64,000 nucleotides of DNA from Streptomyces sp. 6-11-2 (lineage in GTDB: Bacteria; Actinomycetota; Actinomycetes; Streptomycetales; Streptomycetaceae), in NCBI RefSeq assembly GCF_006540305.1, contig NZ_BJOR01000001.1, positions 558,001 to 622,000 on the forward strand, written 5' to 3'. Below, piece by piece: positions 27,602-35,811 of this stretch. Position numbers and translations under genes: made by a program. Below the pieces are notes generated by a model. It did no database searches, was not told the DNA's origin, and worked only from the letters and a program-made list of their open reading frames with translations. Each line of letters begins with the position of its first letter. The stretch's first letter is position 1.

Positions 27602-28630
27602 TCACACGGTCCAGTCGAGGATGATCTTTCCGCCCTTGCCGCTCGCGGCGTCGGCGAAGGCCGCCTCGAAGTCCTCGTAGCCGTACCGGCCGGTGACGAC
27701 GGGGGCGAGGTCGAGGCCGCCCTCCAGCAGCACCGACATGGCGTACCAGGTCTCGAACATCTCCCGGCCGTAGATGCCCTTGATGGTGATCATCGAGGTG
27801 ACGACGCGGGCCCAGTCGACGGGGAACTCCTGGGCGGGCAGGCCGAGCATGGCGATCTTGCCGCCGTTCGTCATGTTCGCGATCATGTCGCGCATCGCCT
27901 CGGGGCGGCCGGACATCTCCAGGCCGACGTCGAAGCCCTCGCGCAGGCCCAGCGTGCGCTGCCCCTCGGCGATCGTGTCCCGGGAGACGTCGAGGGCGAG
28001 GCTCACGCCGATCTTGCGGGCCAGCTCCAGCCGCTCCTCGCTCACGTCGGTGATGACGACGTTGCGCGCGCCCGCGTGCCGCGCGACGGCCGCCGCCATC
28101 AGGCCGATCGGGCCGGCGCCGGTGATCAGGACGTCCTCGCCGACCAGCGGGAAGGACAGCGCGGTGTGCACGGCGTTGCCGAACGGGTCGAAGATCGCGG
28201 CGATGTCGAGGTCGACGGGGACGCGGTGCACCCAGACGTTGGCGGCGGGCAGGGCGACGTACTCGGCGAACGCGCCGTCGCGTCCCACGCCGAGTCCGAC
28301 GGTGGCCCGGCACAGGTGGCGGCGTCCGGCCAGGCAGTTGCGGCACTTGCCGCACACCAGGTGGCCCTCGCCGCTGACCCGGTCGCCGGGCTTGATGTCG
28401 GCGACGCCGGAACCGGTCTCGACGACCTCGCCGACGAACTCGTGCCCGACCACGAGCGGGGTGCGGATCGCCTGCTGGGCCCAGCCGTCCCAGGCCCGGA
28501 TGTGGAGGTCGGTGCCGCAGATGCCGGTCCGCAGGACCTTGATCAGTACATCGCCGGGTCCGATGGCGGGCTCGGGGACGTCCGCGAGCCACAACCCGGG
28601 CTCAGCCTTCTGCTTGACCAGCGCCTTCAA
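27602..28630 (-). CDS. tdh: L-threonine 3-dehydrogenase
   Basis: A 342-residue zinc alcohol dehydrogenase-type enzyme, the usual Tdh length. GICGTDLHI holds a catalytic zinc ligand, followed by [12 protein letters not shown], the structural-zinc cluster CGKCRNC...C and the NAD loop [11 protein letters not shown]. It oxidises threonine to 2-amino-3-ketobutyrate for Kbl. The start is taken as TTG at 28630, because GGAG lies 8 nt upstream and the protein then begins (M)[13 protein letters not shown] like other Tdh. An upstream ATG at 28669 is in frame but would add a non-conserved extension. The 198 bases upstream hold its promoter, which I cannot locate. Confidence 0.92.
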   Translation of the reverse strand: MKALVKQKAEPGLWLADVPEPAIGPGDVLIKVLRTGICGTDLHIRAWDGWAQQAIRTPLVVGHEFVGEVVETGSGVADIKPGDRVSGEGHLVCGKCRNCLAGRRHLCRATVGLGVGRDGAFAEYVALPAANVWVHRVPVDLDIAAIFDPFGNAVHTALSFPLVGEDVLITGAGPIGLMAAAVARHAGARNVVITDVSEERLELARKIGVSLALDVSRDTIAEGQRTLGLREGFDVGLEMSGRPEAMRDMIANMTNGGKIAMLGLPAQEFPVDWARVVTSMITIKGIYGREMFETWYAMSVLLEGGLDLAPVVTGRYGYEDFEAAFADAASGKGGKIILDWTV

Positions 28631-28828
28631 CGCTACCGCTCCTGTGGTTCCGGCCCCGGGGCCGGGCATGCCGGGGCAGCCCGCGTCCGGGGAGAGGGGT
28701 GGATTCCGGTAGCAATCTGCCGTACGGCGGCACGCTGGTCCATCGAGGATTTCTTAAGCGCGGCCACAGCTCCGCTTCACGCCGTCCGCGAGCGCGCTCA
28801 CGCGCGGTGCGAGGCCTTCGCCCGGCCG

Positions 28829-29422
28829 TCAGAACAGGAAGCCCTCGGTATCCCGGCGCTCCAGCCGCGGGGCGAGTTCCGCCGCGGCCGCCTTGATGGT
28901 CCGAAGCCCCTCCCTGCCCCACGGCCGCGGCTCGACGTCGACGACGCACACCGTGCCCAGCACCATCTGCGTACTGTCGATGAGCGGGGCGCCCAGATAG
29001 GAGCGGATGCCGAACTCGTCGACGATCGGGTTGCCCGCGAACCGCGGGTAGTCGCTGACGTCCTCCAGCACCAGCGCCTTGCGTCGCACCACGACATGCG
29101 GGCAGAAACCGTGGTCGCGGGCCAGACGGCGGCCCACCTCCCGCCGGCTTCCGTCGCCGCCGGTTTCGACGCTGTCGACGGTCAGGACGTCGCGCTCGGG
29201 CCGGTGCAGTCCGGCGAAGAACTGCCCTTCCTCGTCGAGGAAGTTGACCATCGCGTACGGCGCCCGGGTGAACGCGGCGAGGCGGTCGGCGAAGGCGTCC
29301 AGGGCCGGCTCGGGCCGCTCCCCCAGACCCAGCCGCCGCAGTCGCTCGGTGCGCGCGGGGGCGTCCTTGTCCTCGGGGGTCAGCAGCAGGCGACCGGCCG
29401 GGCGGGGCGGGTCGTAGCTCAT
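28829..29422 (-). CDS. GAF-domain protein
   Basis: A 197-residue protein. Residues ~45-190 form a GAF domain: FTRAPYAMVNFLDEEGQFFAG, CPHVVVRRKALVLEDVSDYPRF and IRSYLGAPL followed by LGTVCVVDVEPR. The pattern resembles stand-alone GAF sensors that accompany Streptomyces conservons or histidine kinases. No output domain is present. It lies downstream of cvnD in the same direction after a 74-base gap, so a role in the same signalling unit is possible. The bound ligand is unknown. Confidence 0.82.
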   Translation of the reverse strand: MSYDPPRPAGRLLLTPEDKDAPARTERLRRLGLGERPEPALDAFADRLAAFTRAPYAMVNFLDEEGQFFAGLHRPERDVLTVDSVETGGDGSRREVGRRLARDHGFCPHVVVRRKALVLEDVSDYPRFAGNPIVDEFGIRSYLGAPLIDSTQMVLGTVCVVDVEPRPWGREGLRTIKAAAAELAPRLERRDTEGFLF

Positions 29423-29496
29423 GGCCGGGCTCCGTCGCTGTCGGCGTATGTCATGTACGGGCTCCGTGACGGTGTGCGGGGGTCAGTGTGCCGGGG

Positions 29497-30117
29497 TCAC
29501 CTGTGCGCGCCCTGGCTCTGTGCCGGGACGGCGGGTGCGTGGGCGATGAGATGCCGGACGAGGGTCAGCAGGGTCTGGATGCCCGAGCTGGAGATACGGG
29601 CGTCGCAGGGGACCACGGGGGTCCTCGGGTCGAGGTCGAGGGCCGCCCGCACCTCCTCGGGGTCGTAGCGGTGGGCGCCGTCGAACTCGTTGACGCCGAC
29701 GACGAAGGCGAGGCCGCGCCGTTCGAAGAAGTCGACGGCGGCGAAGCACTCCTCCAGCCTGCGGGTGTCGGCGAGGATCACCGCGCCCAGGGCGCCCTCG
29801 CACAGCTCGTCCCACATGAACCAGAACCGTTCCTGGCCGGGCGTGCCGAACAGGTAGAGCACGTGCCGCGGGTCCAGGGTGATGCGGCCGAAGTCCATCG
29901 CGACGGTCGTCTCGACCTTGTTCTCCACGCCGTCGAGGTTGTCCGTGGCCGCGCTGACCGTGGTGAGCAACTCCTCCGTGCTCAGCGGCGCGATCTCGCT
30001 GACCGCGCCGACGAAGGTGGTCTTGCCCACCCCGAACCCTCCCGCCACCAGGATCTTCAGGGCGGTGGGAAAGGGATCGAGGCCGCCGTCGTAGTCAGAG
30101 CTGTCGTCGTAGTCCAT
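29497..30117 (-). CDS. cvnD: Conservon GTPase-like ATP/GTP-binding protein (CvnD type)
   Basis: A 206-residue small G-protein-like NTPase. Walker A is GGFGVGKTT, followed by the switch region LLTTVSAATDNLDGVE, a DFGRI segment and FGTPGQERFWFMWDEL (the DxxG equivalent is TPGQ). The guanine motif reads VGVNEFDGA in place of NKxD. This is the fourth component of Streptomyces conservons, which resemble eukaryotic receptor-G-protein systems at the membrane. It overlaps cvnC by 23 bases. Confidence 0.92.
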   Translation of the reverse strand: MDYDDSSDYDGGLDPFPTALKILVAGGFGVGKTTFVGAVSEIAPLSTEELLTTVSAATDNLDGVENKVETTVAMDFGRITLDPRHVLYLFGTPGQERFWFMWDELCEGALGAVILADTRRLEECFAAVDFFERRGLAFVVGVNEFDGAHRYDPEEVRAALDLDPRTPVVPCDARISSSGIQTLLTLVRHLIAHAPAVPAQSQGAHR

Positions 30118-30472
30118 CGAGCACTGCCTCCAGAAGAGCCCGGTCGGTGGGGTGGTGTTGGTACGCGGGGGGCCTGGTGGTCAGCGCCCCGCAGTCGACG
30201 AGGTCGGACAGCAGCACCTTGGTCACCACGGCCGGCAGCTTCAGATGGGCGGCGACCTCGGCCACCGGGAGGGGGGCACGGCACAGGTCGAGTGCCTGGC
30301 CGTGCTCCGGGCCGAGATAGGCCAGCGGTGTCGCTCCGGTGGCCATCACCTGCGACATGAGGTCGAACGCGATGCTGGGCCGGGTGCGGCCGTCGCTGAC
30401 GGTGAAGGGGCGCACCAGCCGTCCGGCCGCGTCGTCGAGCCAGGGCCTGTCGCCGGCCGCCGCCGCGCTCAA
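30095..30472 (-). CDS. cvnC: Conservon DUF742 protein (CvnC type)
   Basis: A 125-residue DUF742 protein. RLVRPFTVSDGRTRP near the N-terminus, EVAAHLKLPAVVTKVLLSDLVDCG (a winged-helix-like region) and LLEAVLDGLRRQL at the end are diagnostic. The only suitable start I find is TTG at 30472, whose last two bases overlap the cvnB stop, implying translational coupling. No ATG or GTG lies in frame nearby. It is the third gene of the cvnABCD operon. Confidence 0.85.
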   Translation of the reverse strand: MSAAAAGDRPWLDDAAGRLVRPFTVSDGRTRPSIAFDLMSQVMATGATPLAYLGPEHGQALDLCRAPLPVAEVAAHLKLPAVVTKVLLSDLVDCGALTTRPPAYQHHPTDRALLEAVLDGLRRQL

Positions 30473-30903
30473 GGCCGCAGCGCCCGGGATTCGACGGAAT
30501 GCTGCCGTGGCGCGGTCTCGAGGTAGGGGCGGACACTCTTGACCAGCATCGCCATCTCGTAGCCCAGCACGGCCGCGTCGGCCTCCCGGCCGGCGAGCAC
30601 GGCGAGGCAGGTGCCGGTACCGGCGGTGGTGACGAACAGCAGCGTCGAGTCCAGTTCGACGACGACCTGCCGCACCTCGCCGCCGTCGCCGAAGCGGACG
30701 CCGGCGCTGCGGCCGAGGGAGTACAGGCCGGAGGCCAGGGCGGCCATGTGGTCGGCGCTGTCGTGGTCGAGGCCGTGCACGGACTTCACCAGCCCGTCGC
30801 AGGACAGCAGCACCGCGCTGGTGGTGTGCGGTACGCGCTGCACGAGGCCGCTCATCAGCCAGTCGAGGTCGGAGACACGGCCGGTCGACGCATCGCTCGC
30901 CAT
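30469..30903 (-). CDS. cvnB: Conservon roadblock/LC7-domain protein (CvnB type)
   Basis: A 144-residue roadblock/LC7 protein. DLDWLMSGLVQRVPHTTSAVLLSCDGL, the DHMAALASGLYSLG helix and RQVVVELDSTLLFVTTAG match the family, which in conservons links the sensor-like CvnA to the GTPase CvnD. The ATG at 30903 has AAGGAG upstream. The frame stays open to 30984 without a better start. It follows cvnA by 77 bases. Confidence 0.92.
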   Translation of the reverse strand: MASDASTGRVSDLDWLMSGLVQRVPHTTSAVLLSCDGLVKSVHGLDHDSADHMAALASGLYSLGRSAGVRFGDGGEVRQVVVELDSTLLFVTTAGTGTCLAVLAGREADAAVLGYEMAMLVKSVRPYLETAPRQHSVESRALRP

Positions 30904-30980
30904 GGTGGATCGACTCCTTGGGGTCCGAAGGTCTGCGCAAGCGCTGGGGTCGGGAGTGGTGGCGGGGCTGGGCGGGCTGG

Positions 30981-33410
30981 TCATCCGGCCGGCTCACTCC
31001 CGTCGCGCCGGAGGGTGAGGTGCTGTCCTGGCAGGAGCACGGGCCGTGCCTCCGTCGCCCCGGACGCGTCCTGGGGGTGGGCGCCGCCCGGGGGGTGCGG
31101 GTCGTGCGGGCGGGCCGGCTCCGCGGCGGCCGGCTCCCGGCGCTGCTCCGACTCGGCGAGTCCCGTCCCGCGCCGGAAGGCCGCCATCAGCCCGGGGTCG
31201 TGGCCAGCGACGTACTCGGATTCCTGGCGCGGCAGCGGGCCACCGCGCAGTTGCGGCACGAGGTGTTCCTGGGCGCGTCGCCGGGGCAGTCGGGGCCTCT
31301 CCATGGTTCCGCGCACCACTCCGGCGCGCGGAACGGGCGGCGCACCGGCGTCGGCCTCCATGGCGGCCCGCTCGGCGGGCCGGATGCCCGGCACGGCCTC
31401 CGCGGGAGTGTCCTGCCCTTCGCGCGCCGTTCGCCGCGGCAGGGGATCGAGGTGGTCGCCGTCGGCGGGCTCGACGGACCGCACGTCGTCACCGGGCGAG
31501 GCGGGGGCGGGGGCGGGCAGTAGATCGCCGCCGGGTCCGGGGGTGGGCGTGTCGCCCCCGGGCATCGGCATGGGCATGGGCGTGTCGCCCCTGGGAGCGG
31601 GCACGGGTGCGGACATGGGCGTGCCGTCACCGGACATGGGCGCAGGAACGGACACAGGCATGTCGCCACCAGACATCGCCCCAGGCACAGACATGGGCGT
31701 GTCACCCCCGGACGTCGGCGCGGGTACCGACAAAGGCATGTCGCCACCAGACACAGGGCCAGGCACAGACATGGGCGTGTCGCCCCCGGACGCAGGTGTG
31801 ACGGGTCCGGGGGCGCCGCTCATACGGGGTACGGCGCGCGGCGGCAGAACGCCTCCGTGTGCGCCGGGGACGCGGCGCGCGTCGAGGGCGTCGGCACCCG
31901 CCACGGGATGCATCCCGCCGTCGCGTCGGCGCGTGTCGCCGGGGCGGGCGGGTCCGCCGAGCAGGCCGGTGACGGGGCTCGGCGCGCGTCGTACGCCGGT
32001 GCCGTGCACGCCTCGCAGGGGCTCCCCGCGACCGCCGGACACGGCCGGCGCGCGGTGGGTGCCGCCGCCGTTCAGGGCCGGCGGGACAGCGTGCCCGTGT
32101 CCGCCGTCCGGGAGCGACGGCACGGCGCCCGACGGGTACGGCGCCGGAGCCGGGGGCCGCATGCCGGTGTCCAGCGCCCCGAATGACGTGCCGGAGGCTC
32201 CCGTTGACGTTCCCAGGAGTGCCTGCGGCACGAGGACGACCGCCTGCACACCGCCGTAGATGTTGGTCTGCAGGCGGACGGTGATGCCGTGCCGCCTGGC
32301 GAGTTGGGACACCACGTACAGCCCGATGCGGCCGTCGGCGAGCAGGCTCGCGACATTGACCTGGTCGGGGTCGGCCAGCAGGGTGTTCATCCGGACCTGC
32401 TCGCCGACCGGCATGCCCAGGCCACGGTCCTCGACCTCCACCGCGAGTCCGGAGGTGACGAGGTTGGCGCGCAGCAGGACCTGCGTCTGCGGGGCGGAGA
32501 ACAACGTGGCGTTCTCGACGAGTTCGGCCAGCAGGTGGATCACGTCGGCGACGGCGTGGCCGCGCAGCCGCCCCTCGATCGGGGGGGCGAGTTTGACCCG
32601 CGAGTACTGCTCGACCTCGGCGATGGACGAGCGCAGCACCTCCGTCATGCAGACCGGGTTGCTCCACTGCCGGCGGGAGACGGCGCCGCCGAGGACGGCG
32701 AGGTTCTCGGCGTGCCGGCGGACCCGGGTGGCGAGGTGGTCGACATGGAAGATGCCCTTGAGCAGGTCGGGGTCCTCGATGTCGTTCTCCAACTCGTCGA
32801 GGGTGGAGATCTCCCGGTGCACGAGGGACTGGAGACGCCGGGCGAGATTGACGAAGACCTCCAGTTTCTGTTCGCTGCCCGTCTGGCTGGACAGCTGGGC
32901 GGCCTGCACGACGGCGGCGACGGCCCCGTCGTGGGCGCGCGACAGGTCGGCCGCGAGCAGGTCGACCTCGTCGGCGCCCTCCGGCGGGCCGCCGCGCGGC
33001 TTGCGCAGCGGCGGGGCCTCGCCCTGGCGCAGGGCGTCGACGAGAGCGCGCAGTTCGGCCTCGCGGCGCGCGGTGCCGCGGCGCAGGACGCCGATCCGGT
33101 CGTGCACCGAACGAGCGGCCCGGCCGGCGGCGACGGCGGCGATCGCGATGCCCGCGAGCGTGACCGCGAGCGCTCCGGCGAGCACGGCCCACAGGACGAG
33201 ACCGGGGCGTGCGCCGGTGGAGCGCACGGTGAAGAGCACGGCCGCTCCGGCGCCGAGCGCGACCGAGGTCGGCGGCAGCACCGCCAGGCGCAGCAGCTGA
33301 GGCCGTAGTCGGGTCTCGGGCAGCGAGGGGACGGTGCGGATGACCGGGCGCCCGTGCCGCCCGCCCTCACGGCGGTCTGCGCGGGCGGCCGGTGCACGGA
33401 GGTGAGACAT
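30981..33410 (-). CDS. cvnA: Conservon sensor-like histidine kinase ATPase (CvnA type)
   Basis: An 809-residue protein. The N-terminus has two hydrophobic helices (LLRLAVLPPTSVALGAGAAVL and VLWAVLAGALAVTLAGIAIAAV). A nitrate-sensor-like helical region follows, with QSLVHREISTLDELENDIED and FHVDHLATRVRRHAENLAVL (H-box-like). The HATPase_c domain has ELVENATLFS (N box), VEDRGLGM (G1) and DGRIGLYVVSQLARRHG. The C-terminal half (~residues 440-809) is Pro-rich and disordered and contains a 13-residue tandem repeat. The ATG at 33410 is preferred because GAGGAAAAG precedes it. It is the first gene of cvnABCD. Confidence 0.9.
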   Translation of the reverse strand: MSHLRAPAARADRREGGRHGRPVIRTVPSLPETRLRPQLLRLAVLPPTSVALGAGAAVLFTVRSTGARPGLVLWAVLAGALAVTLAGIAIAAVAAGRAARSVHDRIGVLRRGTARREAELRALVDALRQGEAPPLRKPRGGPPEGADEVDLLAADLSRAHDGAVAAVVQAAQLSSQTGSEQKLEVFVNLARRLQSLVHREISTLDELENDIEDPDLLKGIFHVDHLATRVRRHAENLAVLGGAVSRRQWSNPVCMTEVLRSSIAEVEQYSRVKLAPPIEGRLRGHAVADVIHLLAELVENATLFSAPQTQVLLRANLVTSGLAVEVEDRGLGMPVGEQVRMNTLLADPDQVNVASLLADGRIGLYVVSQLARRHGITVRLQTNIYGGVQAVVLVPQALLGTSTGASGTSFGALDTGMRPPAPAPYPSGAVPSLPDGGHGHAVPPALNGGGTHRAPAVSGGRGEPLRGVHGTGVRRAPSPVTGLLGGPARPGDTRRRDGGMHPVAGADALDARRVPGAHGGVLPPRAVPRMSGAPGPVTPASGGDTPMSVPGPVSGGDMPLSVPAPTSGGDTPMSVPGAMSGGDMPVSVPAPMSGDGTPMSAPVPAPRGDTPMPMPMPGGDTPTPGPGGDLLPAPAPASPGDDVRSVEPADGDHLDPLPRRTAREGQDTPAEAVPGIRPAERAAMEADAGAPPVPRAGVVRGTMERPRLPRRRAQEHLVPQLRGGPLPRQESEYVAGHDPGLMAAFRRGTGLAESEQRREPAAAEPARPHDPHPPGGAHPQDASGATEARPVLLPGQHLTLRRDGSEPAG
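31552..31792 (-). repeat. Tandem repeat in the disordered C-terminal half of CvnA
   Basis: Units of 13 residues (39 bp) follow one another: SGGDTPMSVPGPV, SGGDMPLSVPAPT, SGGDTPMSVPGAM, SGGDMPVSVPAPM, then a degenerate SGDGTPMSAPVPAP and RGDTPMPMPMP. Alternating T and M types suggest a 78-bp double unit. The reading frame is kept throughout. Confidence 0.88.
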
Positions 33411-33695
33411 CTTTTCCTCGTACGGGTCCGTCGGGCCTGTGTACTCGCGCCCGGGGCGCGAGCGGGCATGCTCCATCGCTGTGCCGGTCGACAGCGGCGC
33501 GTGTACGGCGCCGCGTCGCCCCACGGACACTCACAGTAGTCACCAACGCACCGAGCGAGAGGGAAGGTTGACGAAATCCCCCAGGAAGCGTCCCGCTCTG
33601 GTATGAGCGTTCGCACGACAGAGCGAGCACCCGCGCCGCCACACATCAGCGAACCGAAATACATCGATCCCACCTGGTCGGAACCGGTCATGAAC

Positions 33696-33740
33696 GGACG
33701 GCGGGGCCGGAGAGGCATCTCCTCTCCGGCCCCGCCGTCC
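33696..33740. terminator. Perfect 20-bp stem-loop terminator
   Basis: A 20-base arm (33696-33715) is repeated exactly as its complement at 33721-33740 around a 5-nt loop (CATCT). It lies in the 440-base gap between the regulator stop (33851) and the cvnA start (33410), downstream of the regulator on the minus strand. I see nothing else clear in the gap except a short direct repeat (TCCGGTCTCGTCCGGTCTCG) near 33752-33776. Confidence 0.82.
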
Positions 33741-33850
33741 ATGCGGTCTCGGTCCGGTCTCGTCCGGTCTCGTCCGGCCGGACCGATCTCGGCTCCTCCC
33801 CTGCCCCGACCAGCGCACTCGGCGCCGTGACCCGCCGTGTCGGTCCGTGC

Positions 33851-34735
33851 TCAGGCGACCGGGGAGTAGCCGCCGCGAGGTCGTGGTGTGCCGCCGCCCG
33901 CCGCCCATCCCGCGGGCGGACACCCGCGAGGCGGTTCCGCCCCCGGGCGGACGCGGGTGAGCAGCCCGAGTTCCGCGGCGCGCACTCCCGCCTGGAAACG
34001 GGACCTGGCGTCGAGGAGTTCCATGATGGTGGCGATGTGCCGACGATAGGTGCGCACAGAGATGGACAGCTCACGGGAGGCGGCCTCGTCGGTGGCCCCG
34101 GTGTGGAGGTAGTGGAGTATCTGCTGGACGAGTTCGACACGGGAATGGGCGCCGAAGCCCAGCCAGGCGGTGGCGTCGACCGCGTGACTCCAGACGGTGT
34201 CGAAGAGGGTCTGGCCGCACTGGGTCACGGAGGACGCCCGCAGGACGGACGCCTGGCGCTCGCCGGACATCTCGGTGCACACCAGCGCCGTCCGGCCGTC
34301 GGCGATCAGGGCCGTCATCAGCGGAATGCGGGCGATGCGGACGGCCTTGCGCCCCCTGCGGGCGAACTCCCGCACCCGGTCGTGGTCGAGCGTGGCGCGG
34401 GTGCACAGGATCCGGACCCGCAAGTCGCCGCGTCTCAGCAGCAGTTCACGCAGCATCGCGTAGACGGCCTCCGCGTGGGCGGGTAAGGCGACCACGGCGT
34501 CGACGGTATGTCCGGCCCCTTCCGCCAATTCCACGGCGGCGGCCACGATCTCGGGGTCGACCGGGTTCAGCCCGGTGGCGAGCGGTGCCCGGGACATCCC
34601 GTCCCGGTGCTTGGCCACCGTGGAGAGGATCACCGAATGCACGTCCAGGAGGGCCTTGTCCATGTCGTGCCGGACCGCCCCCTCCCCGTCGGCTCCCCCG
34701 TGTTCGTGCGACCTTCCCCCGAACTGGTTCCGCAT
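33851..34735 (-). CDS. LuxR-type transcriptional regulator with a TTA codon
   Basis: A 294-residue protein. Residues ~45-215 have no recognised sensor motif but resemble the N-terminal part of Streptomyces LuxR/TrmB-like regulators (PLMTALIADGRTALVC). Residues ~218-275 are the helix-turn-helix: QILHYLHTGATDEAASRELSISVRTYRRHI, then ARSRFQAGVRAAELG. The C-terminus is a Pro/Gly-rich tail. Leu84 is encoded by TTA (34484-34486), rare in GC-rich Streptomyces and dependent on the bldA tRNA. It is the first gene on the left side of the biosynthetic cluster and is the likely pathway regulator. It is followed by a strong terminator. Confidence 0.85.
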   Translation of the reverse strand: MRNQFGGRSHEHGGADGEGAVRHDMDKALLDVHSVILSTVAKHRDGMSRAPLATGLNPVDPEIVAAAVELAEGAGHTVDAVVALPAHAEAVYAMLRELLLRRGDLRVRILCTRATLDHDRVREFARRGRKAVRIARIPLMTALIADGRTALVCTEMSGERQASVLRASSVTQCGQTLFDTVWSHAVDATAWLGFGAHSRVELVQQILHYLHTGATDEAASRELSISVRTYRRHIATIMELLDARSRFQAGVRAAELGLLTRVRPGAEPPRGCPPAGWAAGGGTPRPRGGYSPVA

Positions 34736-35077
34736 TCCTCACCCCGTCTGGCCGAATCTGACTGCACCTGAGTGCTCGACCGTATGGCGATGGGCATGCC
34801 CGGTGAAGGCCGCGCCCGCGCCCCGATCGCGCACTGCCGGCCGCCGGGCTGCGCGATTCGGACTGGCAGGCGCCGGCGGTTTGGGCGCGAGTCCCCCGCC
34901 CTCATGGGGCGTGGGGGCCCACCTGGGACACGTATGATGTCTGTGAACGGATGGGACGCTAGTTCGGCAACATGTTCCACGTCAACGGCCCCTGGAACAA
35001 AGAAAGTTCTGCCGGGAAGTAAACCTCCGGAGACCGGCCGGAACCCCCGACGGCTTCCCCGTGCGCGCCGTCCGCCG
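34736..35077. other. Intergenic region upstream of the LuxR-type regulator
   Basis: These 342 bases lie between the regulator start and the ferredoxin stop, both on the minus strand. They include the regulator's promoter, which I cannot locate, and slightly AT-richer sequence around 34930-35020. No conserved small ORF or RNA gene is visible. Confidence 0.45.
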
Positions 35078-35272
35078 TCACTCCTCCAGCCGGATGGCCC
35101 GGGCCGGGCAGACCGCGGCTGCGTGCCGGACGTCGTCGGCGCGGTCGGCGGGCGGGTTGTCGTCGAGCAGCACGGCGGTGCCGTCCTCGTCCCGCTGGTC
35201 GAAGACGTCGGCCGCGGTCAGCACGCACTGGCCGGAGGCGACGCACGCGTCCTGGTCGATGAGCACCTTCAT
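35078..35272 (-). CDS. 3Fe-4S ferredoxin, redox partner of the P450
   Basis: A 64-residue ferredoxin. MKVLIDQDACVASGQCVLT supplies two Cys in CxxxxxC spacing and VCPARAIRLEE supplies the third, the pattern of 3Fe-4S ferredoxins encoded near actinobacterial P450s. The ATG at 35272 has GAGGAGG upstream; the open frame extends further but has no start signal. It is the third gene of the P450-mbtH-ferredoxin group, 178 bases after mbtH, and should pass electrons to that P450. Confidence 0.9.
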   Translation of the reverse strand: MKVLIDQDACVASGQCVLTAADVFDQRDEDGTAVLLDDNPPADRADDVRHAAAVCPARAIRLEE

Positions 35273-35332
35273 GACTTCCTCCTCGGAGAAGTGGCGCGAC
35301 CTGACCGGACCGAAGGCCGGGCCCCGACCGCC

Positions 35333-35359
35333 CCGAACACCTGGAACACCCGGAACACC
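35333..35359. repeat. Three short tandem 9-bp repeats
   Basis: Units CGAACACCT, GGAACACCC and GGAACACCC follow one another in the gap between mbtH and the ferredoxin gene. They are too few and short for a clear role. Confidence 0.5.
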
Positions 35360-35450
35360 CAAGACGCGAGAAGAGCTGATCCGTGCGGGCGTGGCGTCAC
35401 CGCCCCGCGGCCGTCACCACCCCGCGCACAGATCAGCCCGCCGCCACCGG

Positions 35451-35675
35451 CTACTTGCCGGCCGCCGCCTCCATCTCGCGCACCAGGCTCAGCGGCCGCA
35501 TGTCGGTCCAGTTCTCGTTGACGTACTCCAGGCACGCCTCCCGGCTGTCCCGGCCGTGCGCGACCGTCCAGCCCGCCGGCACCTCCGCGAAGGCCGGCCA
35601 CAGCGAGTGCTGTCCCTCGTCATTGACCAGCACGTAGTAGTCGGCGTCGTTGTCCTCGAAAGGATTGGTGCTCAT
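35451..35675 (-). CDS. MbtH-like NRPS accessory protein
   Basis: A 74-residue MbtH protein. [39 protein letters not shown] and [11 protein letters not shown] are the family motifs, with the three conserved Trp present. MbtH proteins bind and activate NRPS adenylation domains. The ATG at 35675 is preceded by GAGAAGG; a longer in-frame reading to 35849 lacks family similarity. It lies between the P450 and ferredoxin genes and supports the NRPS encoded at 48806. Confidence 0.95.
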   Translation of the reverse strand: MSTNPFEDNDADYYVLVNDEGQHSLWPAFAEVPAGWTVAHGRDSREACLEYVNENWTDMRPLSLVREMEAAAGK

Positions 35676-35811
35676 ATGCCCTTCTCCATCCTGCGATGCG
35701 GTCCGCCTGAACCGGGTTGTGTCCACAAGAGATTGCGGGAAATCTTTCGTATCGGTGTTTTCGATCCTCCCGGACGGTTGGATTTCGAGCGGGGTGAGCG
35801 GCCGAGGAATG

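Noticed and set aside
28631..28828. Glycine riboswitch or other leader RNA before tdh-kbl
   Set aside because: I could not find the paired-aptamer core or a convincing conserved fold in these 198 bases.
31552..31792. CRISPR-like array
   Set aside because: Repeats are in frame, encode a Pro-rich protein segment and have no spacers.
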